Source: Tritrichomonas foetus (lineage: Eukaryota; Parabasalia; Tritrichomonadida; Tritrichomonadidae). From it: DNA of 11,970 bases. The notes below the pieces were generated by a model. That model was given only the letters and a program-made list of their open reading frames with translations, was not told where the DNA came from and did not search any database. The DNA is taken from NCBI GenBank assembly GCA_001839685.1, contig MLAK01000686.1, forward strand, positions 65,558-77,527. Reading direction: 5' to 3'. A program made the position numbers and the translations under genes. This document shows positions 1 to 6,595 of this stretch, one piece after another (position 1 is the first letter of the stretch; each line of letters starts with the position of its first letter).

Positions 1-1
1 T

Positions 2-1879
2 AATAAAGAAGAAGAAATCAATAAAGAAGAAGAAAAACATAAAGAGAACGAAAATCATAAAAAAGAGGACAATCATAGCGAAGAGGAAACGCATAAAAAT
101 GACAATGAGATAAATATCGATGAAAAGATTGAAGTAGATGAAATTGTTAATATTGAAAAACAAAATGCATATCTAGAGAAGAATGATAATCAAACACCAA
201 AAAGAAAGAAAAAGAAAAAGTCTCACAAAAATAGGAGCAATAACAATGAAAATTCTGAACCATTCAAAAATCCAAAAAATTTAAAGGAGAAAGAATCACT
301 TGGAAAAATCCAAAAGAAAAAAGACAATCTTCCATCAAAACTCAGTCCTGATCATAAACATAAAAATCATAGCAGTTTCAGTGAAAATGCTGATTCGAAT
401 TTCATTCGCCTCGAGACTATTCACAATGAAACATTAATTGCCGGTGATGAGGAGCAAGCATCAAGTTCTGAAGCCAACAATGAAATCCACGATCCATATG
501 AATCAGATTTAACAGAGTCTGCCCAAGAAATTCCCCAATCTGTGTTATCTCCAGATGATACACTTGGTAATGCAGATAAAAAAAACATCAGAGACCTGGT
601 TAAAATAGCTAAGAAGCAAAGGAAAAATAAAAACAATAGTAAGAGCAATAAAGTTCATAAAAAACTAAAAATTATGGATCAAACTGATTCTTCTTCTTCC
701 AAACCAACACCTGAATCAATTATCACTTCTTCTTCCTCCTCTTCTACTGAATCAAGCTCATCTAGTTCATCAATAATTTCTTCAACAACCACAACGCCAA
801 TGAATACAAGTGCCACAACTGCGACTAATGCAAGTCGAAAACTCTCTGAGAAAAGGAATTTACTTTCTTTGTCATCAAACATCTCTGTTACTTCAATAGT
901 TCCTGCTTTGAATATTGCAATTGACGATTTCCATAGCAATGATAAAATTGAAAATTGCCACATTACTACAAATGACTTACCAACAGTTAAAACGGTTGGG
1001 ATTGAAACCAATAATCTTGTTCCTCAACTCCAGGTTCAACAATTTGATATTGATCCGGATAATTTTGAGAATAGTCCAAATAATTCCACCAAAATAATTG
1101 TAGTTAGTCCTAAGCCAGATGAAAAATTGGTTGATGTCGTATCTCTTATACCTATAAATGAAAATGACGTAATGCCAATAGATGAAATTTATAATCATAA
1201 AAATCGAAAAACAAAGAAAGTTATTCATAGAATTGCCACTCGAATTCGTCCTAAATATCAAAAAATTAAGCGAGTTATAAAGAAACCGAAAACTTTTCAA
1301 GAAGTGAGTCAAAATTCCATTCAAAATGAAGAAAATTCCGAAAATATGGAAAATCTTCACATAACACAAAAAAATGAATACGAAATTGAAATAGAAAATG
1401 AAAATGAAAGTCTACAAAATGATGATATTCCCGTCTCTGAAGGAAGTCCAATAACTAATTCAGATTTATCATCAAGAAGAATTCTCTCACCATCTGATAC
1501 CAAAACTAGAGTTGATATTAAAACTGGAAACGGTGATTTCACGCCAATAAAAAGAAGAAGAGGTGGAAAACTAGATGAAATAGTGGAAAGGTTCATAAAT
1601 GCACAATCTGAAGAAGCTTCTATTGATTTATCACCGCATAAAATTCATCGAAGTATGGCAGTAAAAAGGGCAATTCTTGATGCCGAAGAAACTCCACCAA
1701 TTGCAACCTTTTCTGAATTGGCTGAAAAGTCAAACGTGAATCGCCTTATTCGCGAATCACCAAGAAGACAATCAGCTTTAATGATGAAAAATCGTTCACC
1801 AAAAACACCACCATCGCCCCCATCTCCAATACCAAAGAAAAAGAAGAATGAAATTCCATCAGTACGATGGGTTTCCTAA
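2..1879 (+). CDS. Low-complexity charged Ser/Asn-rich protein, 5'-truncated
   Basis: The frame is open from the second base of the window to the TAA at 1877-1879, giving 625 visible codons. The true start lies outside the window; a GTG at 542 is internal, because the frame continues upstream of it without a stop. I do not recognise a family. Residues 1-60 are Glu/Lys/Asn-rich, followed by a basic cluster near residue 70 (RKKKKK) that could be a nuclear localisation signal. About 230-280 is a Ser/Thr tract, and about 385-405 is Lys/Arg-rich (KKVIHR, RVIKKPK). The last ~110 residues look more ordered and carry a predicted helical stretch (KLDEIVERFINAQ) and many Ser/Thr-Pro sites (SPHK, SPRR, SPKTPPSPPSP), ending in RWVS. 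The composition suggests a largely disordered, possibly nuclear and proline-directed-kinase-regulated protein, but this is inference. The ORF is confident; the function is unknown. Confidence 0.85.
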   Translation, partial: NKEEEINKEEEKHKENENHKKEDNHSEEETHKNDNEINIDEKIEVDEIVNIEKQNAYLEKNDNQTPKRKKKKKSHKNRSNNNENSEPFKNPKNLKEKESLGKIQKKKDNLPSKLSPDHKHKNHSSFSENADSNFIRLETIHNETLIAGDEEQASSSEANNEIHDPYESDLTESAQEIPQSVLSPDDTLGNADKKNIRDLVKIAKKQRKNKNNSKSNKVHKKLKIMDQTDSSSSKPTPESIITSSSSSSTESSSSSSSIISSTTTTPMNTSATTATNASRKLSEKRNLLSLSSNISVTSIVPALNIAIDDFHSNDKIENCHITTNDLPTVKTVGIETNNLVPQLQVQQFDIDPDNFENSPNNSTKIIVVSPKPDEKLVDVVSLIPINENDVMPIDEIYNHKNRKTKKVIHRIATRIRPKYQKIKRVIKKPKTFQEVSQNSIQNEENSENMENLHITQKNEYEIEIENENESLQNDDIPVSEGSPITNSDLSSRRILSPSDTKTRVDIKTGNGDFTPIKRRRGGKLDEIVERFINAQSEEASIDLSPHKIHRSMAVKRAILDAEETPPIATFSELAEKSNVNRLIRESPRRQSALMMKNRSPKTPPSPPSPIPKKKKNEIPSVRWVS

Positions 1880-1892
1880 TCGGATTTTTTAA

Positions 1893-1896
1893 TAAA
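1893..1896 (+). promoter_or_regulatory. Probable UAAA polyadenylation signal of the gene ending at 1879
   Basis: A TAAA lies 14 nt after the stop codon. Trichomonad mRNAs are known to use UAAA near or overlapping the stop as the polyadenylation signal. The tetramer is common in AT-rich DNA, so position is the only support. Confidence 0.35.
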
Positions 1897-2071
1897 ATGT
1901 TTGAAGTATTACCATTTATCTTCTCTATCTTTTTCATCTTTTCTTTCCCTTATTTTCTCTTGATATAGCTAGAAATAACAAATAAGAATAATTTTAATTT
2001 CATAACTCTACATTGAAAACATTATTAAAATACGCAAAGGATGAATAAAAAATTTTACTCTTAAAAAAACA

Positions 2072-2075
2072 TTTA
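2072..2075 (-). promoter_or_regulatory. Probable UAAA polyadenylation signal of the gene 3152-2103
   Basis: A TAAA on the minus strand lies about 27 nt beyond the TGA stop. This leaves under 180 bp between the two convergent 3' ends. Support is positional only. Confidence 0.3.
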
Positions 2076-2102
2076 ATCTTCACATAATCAGCAGGATGCT
2101 GT

Positions 2103-3152
2103 TCAGGAAAAAAAAGCAGATGGAATTTCTTTTTTCCCAGCACGTAGCTCAAGTGCAAGATCCATCTGTTCTTGAATATCTGTATCTCTGAGGTTTTTAA
2201 TTTCTTCATAAATAGCGTTTCTATTCTCTGGATTCAGCATGAATGCAATTGCAGCATGTCCTGCTTGATTGAATGTCATAATATTATGTTCTTTGTTTCT
2301 CATATCATTTCTACTCAGTTTTGGTTCGAGAAAAAAGAAAAATTTTTTCCTCAAAAATAACAGTTCATCCCTTGTTGGTGGTTTCACTAGAATCCAACAA
2401 AGCATTTCATAAGGTGTTTTATCTTTAAAATTTGGTGATAATGATTTCTTGTTAATTACATTCACATGTTTTTTATTTCTATTCATCTTTCTTGGTGCTT
2501 TTGCTTTCACATAAATCGCTGGTGGTGGATTGTTGTTGTCAATTATGCAATATCCTTGTTTTTCTAATTGCTCTTGTATATAAGTTGAATTTAGGTCAAT
2601 CATCTTCTCATTTAATGGCTCTCCTGCATTTTTATCGATATTGTTACTTGTTTGAGTGATTGGACTTGATGCATTTGAACTTTGAATATTATAATTTGAT
2701 GATAAAGAATTATGATTTTCTTGACCATGTATTCTATCTTGTTCTAATGATTGTGCTGGAATTTCATCATCTGATGTAATATTATAATTTAATGAATAAT
2801 TATCGGAATAGTCATAAGGATCATATGAGCTTTCATTAAAATCAATTGGTGAATTTTGGTATGAATTTGTTGATGAACTTGATTGCGAATAATCGAATGA
2901 TGACTTTGGAGGATAATTAGATGGCGCACTTCGATTATTTTCTCTAAGAGTAAACTGATAACATTCTTTAGGAGAATTTTGCTTAGATTCACTTTCACCA
3001 ATATGATGAGAATATACTCCTGATATTTCATGATGATTAGAATCAGATGAACATCCATCAATACAGATACCATTTCTATTTAAAGCAACATAATCCTCAT
3101 CATATTCTTCTTCTTCAGCATAATTGTTGTGACTCTCAAATGGAAAAAACAT
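2103..3152 (-). CDS. Uncharacterised protein: disordered N-terminus, compact C-terminal domain
   Basis: A 349-codon intronless ORF ending in TGA. The start is well fixed: an in-frame TGA lies seven codons upstream (3171-3173), and a TCACT initiator places +1 11 nt before this ATG. Residues 1-200 are low complexity, with an acidic patch near 13-20 (EEEEYDED) and then Ser/Asn/Tyr-rich sequence, probably disordered. A basic stretch at about 216-236 (KAKAPRKMNRNKK) could be a nuclear localisation signal or nucleic-acid contact. Residues ~240-345 look folded and mostly helical, with PYEMLCWILVKPPTRDEL, then a basic/aromatic run (LRKKFFFFLEPKL), then helices containing AGHAAIAFML and IQEQMDLALEL. 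I do not recognise this domain. The gene converges with the one ending at 1879. Real gene: confident; function unknown. Confidence 0.8.
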   Translation of the reverse strand: MFFPFESHNNYAEEEEYDEDYVALNRNGICIDGCSSDSNHHEISGVYSHHIGESESKQNSPKECYQFTLRENNRSAPSNYPPKSSFDYSQSSSSTNSYQNSPIDFNESSYDPYDYSDNYSLNYNITSDDEIPAQSLEQDRIHGQENHNSLSSNYNIQSSNASSPITQTSNNIDKNAGEPLNEKMIDLNSTYIQEQLEKQGYCIIDNNNPPPAIYVKAKAPRKMNRNKKHVNVINKKSLSPNFKDKTPYEMLCWILVKPPTRDELLFLRKKFFFFLEPKLSRNDMRNKEHNIMTFNQAGHAAIAFMLNPENRNAIYEEIKNLRDTDIQEQMDLALELRAGKKEIPSAFFS

Positions 3153-3160
3153 AGTAATGA

Positions 3161-3165
3161 AGTGA
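3161..3165 (-). promoter_or_regulatory. Trichomonad initiator (Inr) TCACT
   Basis: The minus strand reads TCACTTCATTACTATG, matching the trichomonad Inr TCA(+1)Y(T/A). The +1 A is at 3163, giving an 11-nt 5' UTR, typical of trichomonad mRNAs. The same motif at the same distance precedes the ATG at 10199. Confidence 0.7.
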
Positions 3166-4059
3166 CACCATCATTGAATAGCTTATCAAAATCAATCGAC
3201 ACCGAGAATTTTTTCAATGATATGACCGAGCATACACTTAAAAAGTTCATAGTGTAATAATATCTTTTACCCATTTGAACTATTAATCCACTTTTATTGA
3301 TGGATTTACTGATGTTTCAATCTTAGAATTGGATTTCTAGTTGGAATAAGTCATCCAATAAACATTGGCCCATTATGGCATCATTCATCACACAAGGCGC
3401 ATTCTGGCATGATTTTATATGAAATAACTTTTTGTGAGGTCGTTTCTTTTTTACTCAAATTTATATCAATTTTTTCAATTAGTAAAAGTGCTTTTTGATC
3501 ACATTGACATGCTCAATAGCGAGTCATCTTATTTATAAACTTTAATTTTTTAAATAAAACTTGATCGAAAATCGATAGCTGAATTTCATTGGAGCATAAT
3601 TAATTATTATTATTATTTATTTTCTCTTGAATACTATTTATGATGATCATTGAAATGATTCTCTGATTCTTATAATAAATATACATATATTATGAAATAA
3701 TAGATTTTAATCGATATCAAGAGTAAGTAACTAATTCTGGAAATGATGATTCATGAAAAATCAAAATAATATGAATCGAAATTTTTAAATTTTTAAATTC
3801 GAAAATAATAAAAAAAGAATGTTTTAAGGATAAAAAACTAAAAAATAAAAGTAGAGTGATTTATTTAAAATTACATGATATTTTATAAAAAATAAAAAAA
3901 TGAAACTAATTTAGAATAAAAAAAATACATCTCATTTGTTCTAGTTTAATATTTTTCAAAACTCTTCTGTTTCTCTGATTGAAATCTTTTCTACTTATTC
4001 TTTTTTCACATTGAACGGTGAATTTGAAAAAATTTCGTTAATTTCTCTGTTATTGTTTG

Positions 4060-4060
<1 letters not shown>
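3166..4060. other. Intergenic, no convincing gene; possible decayed coding remnant
   Basis: AT-rich DNA with many stops in all frames, low-complexity patches (ATT repeats near 3600) and no RNA gene that I recognise. A less AT-rich patch around 3313-3498 is open on the plus strand for 61 sense codons and reads like protein (e.g. GFLVGISHPINIGPLWHH). It has no ATG near its beginning and matches no family I know. It may be a remnant of a lost gene or chance. Confidence 0.5.

Positions 4061-4110
<50 letters not shown>
4061..4110. repeat. Poly(T) tract of 50
   Basis: An uninterrupted run of 50 T on the plus strand as printed, immediately followed by ATTTT units and the 17-bp tandem repeat. The exact length may be an assembly or sequencing approximation. 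On the minus strand this is A50, so a retroposed poly(A) tail is one possible origin, although no retroelement body is recognisable beside it. Confidence 0.95.
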
Positions 4111-4112
<2 letters not shown>

Positions 4113-4230
4113 TTTATTTTATTTTAATTCTTCTTTTATTTTAATTCTTCTTTTATTTAACTGTTCTTTTATTTTAATTCTTCTTTTATTTTAACTGTTC
4201 TTTTATTTAAATTCTTCTTTTATTTTAATT
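4111..4230. repeat. 17-bp tandem repeat array (ATTTTAATTCTTCTTTT type)
   Basis: After two ATTTT units, six nearly complete copies start at 4121, 4138, 4155, 4171, 4188 and 4205, with a partial seventh from 4222. Two variants occur: type A has TTAATTCTTC and type B has TTAACTGTTC. The order is A, A, B, A, B, A', partial A. The copy at 4155 is 16 bp; the others are 17. The B copies share changes, suggesting amplification of an A-B dimer in part of the array. Confidence 0.9.
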
Positions 4231-4847
4231 CTGAAGCTCTTATATGTGTTCGATTCAAGAAGTTGAGGTGCAAAATATTTGCCAATATTATTCGCAAGAA
4301 GTACTTCAGTAATAACATGATTCTTACAATGCTGAAATCTCGAACAAAGATAGAATCAATACAAGCTCATTGGGAAATATTATCATTTTCATTATCATCA
4401 GATCTGATAACAATAAACATTGAACTGATATCAACGAAATCTATTGTTGTCCTAAAAACTTCAGAAAATCTTCCACTGCCATTTTTTCGAGACTGCTCGA
4501 ATGGTGTAGTACTACTCTTGAACCAAAATTCCACCAATTAAGTTGATTAAAATATCTGACAAGTTAGAGTTGGGTTTTTTCATGATTCTATATATTGATA
4601 TATAATATAATTAAACTAAGAATTCAAAAAATAATAGTTTATTGAGATTCTGAAAAGTGAATCGTTTTGAATCAACTAATGATTCACAAATATGAGCGAA
4701 TGTGGTTATTTCAGAGAAAATCAACGAATTAAATTCTGGAAGTATATCATAGATTTTCAAGACCGATTCATCGAAAAAGTAATTTTTGAAGACTATTCTA
4801 ATTTATAAAGTATTTAAAGTGATTTCCGTTATAAACTGGTGAAAAAA
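4231..4847. other. Intergenic upstream region of the transporter gene, no convincing gene
   Basis: A 92-codon plus-strand frame at 4263-4541 begins only with TTG (its first ATG is at 4318), shows no recognisable family and has no Inr-ATG arrangement. The opposite strand of the same patch also has a protein-like frame of about 55 codons (e.g. FRTTIDFVDISSMF). The patch is less AT-rich than its surroundings and may be relic coding DNA. From about 4545 to 4847 the DNA is very AT-rich and probably holds the upstream control region of the transporter. Confidence 0.5.
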
Positions 4848-4852
4848 TCACC
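4848..4852 (+). promoter_or_regulatory. Imperfect Inr candidate (TCACC) for the transporter
   Basis: TCACC has +1 A at 4850, 35 nt before the ATG at 4885. It matches TCAY but not the last (T/A) position of the trichomonad Inr. No better match lies within about 100 nt upstream of the ATG, so this is a weak call. Confidence 0.3.
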
Positions 4853-4884
4853 ACAATTTGACCTTACTGACAAATTTTGAACAA

Positions 4885-6333
4885 ATGCGGGATGTTTCTT
4901 TATCTGGAAAAGAAAGCAGAAACCTGGGAATTAAAGATTTAAATTTTCATGAAATAGTTCCATCAACTGAAAGAGAGAAAAAATTACCTCTTTGTAAACG
5001 TTCAAAAATTCATCCACTTTGGATTTTTGCGATTTGTGCTAATCAAATCACAATGAGCTTTATTTGGATTCCAATTGGTGTTTTAACTAACCCATATTGT
5101 AAAAAACTTGGTATATCACATGTAGCAACAACTTGGATTTTATCAATTGGATCGATAGTCGGTTTTATTGTTCCTCCTTTTGTTGCTGCCTGGAGTGATG
5201 TTACAACATTTAGATATGGTCGAAGAAGAATTTATCTTATTATTGGTGAAATTTTAGTGATTTCTGGATTCATGCTTACCAGTTTCTGTCGAGAATTGAG
5301 TACTTGGTTTCATAATGATAATTACAACAATGATACAGCAATAACTTTTTTTGTTATAGGCCAAATTTTAGCTTCATTAGGTGGAAATATTGCTAATGGT
5401 CCTGGACGAACTATGTGTTCTGATGTTGTTCCAGCTTCACAACAAATTTTAGTATCTTCAATCTGCACACTTGATAATGCAATTGCAGGTGTTATTTCAA
5501 ATTCCATTGGTGCCTTAAAATTGTATAAATATACAAATTTGAATAATGAAACTTTTGTTTTGGTTGTTTCTTGTGTTATTGGAATGATTGCTTTGATCGT
5601 TTCTGTTATTGCAACTCCTGAAGAACGATTTATTCAAGAAAAAGTTGTGGTTAATAATAATCCAATAATTTTAATATTACAATCTTTTCAAATGTTAAAT
5701 AAAAAGCTATTAATGGTGCTACTTGCATTCGTCATGTACGCATTTGGATCTCTACAGATAGGAGTGCAAGGAGCTAATTATATCGGGAGATATATTTTTG
5801 GTGGTATTCCTAATGCGCCAGATGGTTTATATGATGCTGGAATTTCTCATGCACAATTTTTACTTCTCATTCAAACCTTTGTTCAAATCATTTATTCATT
5901 TGCAAATACTAAAATAGTTGATAGATTCGGTTTGAAAGCAACTTGGATGTTTGGAATGATTTGTATTAGTCTTGCTAATTTAATCTTTCTGTTCATAACT
6001 GATAAATATTTATTGGTTTTAGCTTATGCATTTAATTCAATTGCTGTTGTGATTGGTAATTCTCTTCCTTATGCATATGTTACTCTAGTTACACCACCTG
6101 AAAAACTAGCTGGAAGTGTAACACTTGTCATCCTTTTTGGAAATATTGGATATTTAGCAGGTCAGTTTTGTTTAACAATGGGATTAGGATCAATTCCTTG
6201 GTTTTCTTCTAATCCTGGAAGATTAATTGGTTTTTCAGCAATATTTTGTATGATTTCCATAATATTTGGTAATATTGGATATGATATTAAGGAGAAAACA
6301 ATTGAGAACGAATTTGAACTAGATAGGTTTTAA
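4885..6333 (+). CDS. MFS transporter, sucrose/SLC45-like (GPH:cation symporter type)
   Basis: A 482-residue integral membrane protein. The first in-frame ATG after the upstream stop (TGA at 4840) is at 4885. Twelve hydrophobic segments can be placed at about residues 43-68, 80-103, 115-135, 152-171, 188-210, 223-244, 273-300, 324-341, 351-372, 375-402, 409-432 and 446-466, with short cytosolic ends and a central loop at 245-272. The loop after helix 2 carries SDVTTFRYGRRR (104-115), close to the SDRxTSRFGRRR signature of plant sucrose transporters and animal SLC45. GRTMCSDVVP after helix 4 and NSLPYAYV in helix 10 also fit this family. Length is normal for it. The likely role is proton-coupled import (or vacuolar export) of a sugar, but the substrate cannot be read from the sequence. 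The N-terminal ~42 residues are hydrophilic. Family call confident; substrate inferred. Confidence 0.88.
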   Translation: MRDVSLSGKESRNLGIKDLNFHEIVPSTEREKKLPLCKRSKIHPLWIFAICANQITMSFIWIPIGVLTNPYCKKLGISHVATTWILSIGSIVGFIVPPFVAAWSDVTTFRYGRRRIYLIIGEILVISGFMLTSFCRELSTWFHNDNYNNDTAITFFVIGQILASLGGNIANGPGRTMCSDVVPASQQILVSSICTLDNAIAGVISNSIGALKLYKYTNLNNETFVLVVSCVIGMIALIVSVIATPEERFIQEKVVVNNNPIILILQSFQMLNKKLLMVLLAFVMYAFGSLQIGVQGANYIGRYIFGGIPNAPDGLYDAGISHAQFLLLIQTFVQIIYSFANTKIVDRFGLKATWMFGMICISLANLIFLFITDKYLLVLAYAFNSIAVVIGNSLPYAYVTLVTPPEKLAGSVTLVILFGNIGYLAGQFCLTMGLGSIPWFSSNPGRLIGFSAIFCMISIIFGNIGYDIKEKTIENEFELDRF

Positions 6334-6334
6334 A
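6331..6334 (+). promoter_or_regulatory. UAAA polyadenylation signal overlapping the transporter stop codon
   Basis: The stop TAA is followed by A, forming TAAA across the stop codon. This is a known arrangement for the trichomonad polyadenylation signal. Confidence 0.45.
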
Positions 6335-6595
6335 GTCTTCACAAAAATAAATTTGTTAATTTACTAAAGCACAAATGCATATCTCATATTTTCAAAAATA
6401 TCTATATATTTCTTTTTCTCATGAAAATTTTGATAAAAAGAATAAAATGAAACTTGGAACAGATTCCCTCTGAGAAACGAGAAACGAATATTCAGATGAA
6501 TTTCTCGGAGAAAAGATGAAAATTCAATAATGTTTTTTGGATACGTTTGGATATTTAATAAATAAATAAATATTTTCATAATTTCGAAAACTTGA

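Noticed and set aside
679..1011. Minus-strand ORF of 110 codons inside the first gene
   Set aside because: Shadow of the Ser/Thr-repeat tract; its Glu run is the complement of serine codons.
542..1879. GTG at 542 as the start of the first gene
   Set aside because: The same frame is open upstream to base 2 with similar composition, so 542 is internal and the gene is truncated by the window.
3630..3680. Possible C/D snoRNA (ATGATGA then CTGA)
   Set aside because: The boxes are about 30 nt apart, too close for a C/D snoRNA, and no terminal stem pairs around them.
4263..4541. 92-codon plus-strand ORF as a gene
   Set aside because: It begins only with TTG, with the first ATG at 4318. It has no recognisable domain or Inr-ATG arrangement, and the opposite strand looks equally protein-like.
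4805..4822. TATTTAAAG as an Entamoeba-type TATA element
   Set aside because: Such strings are frequent in AT-rich DNA, and the two clear TCACT initiators point to a trichomonad instead.
4858..4884. TTG at 4858 as the transporter start
   Set aside because: Eukaryotic genes normally start at ATG; the first in-frame ATG is at 4885 and gives a complete transporter.
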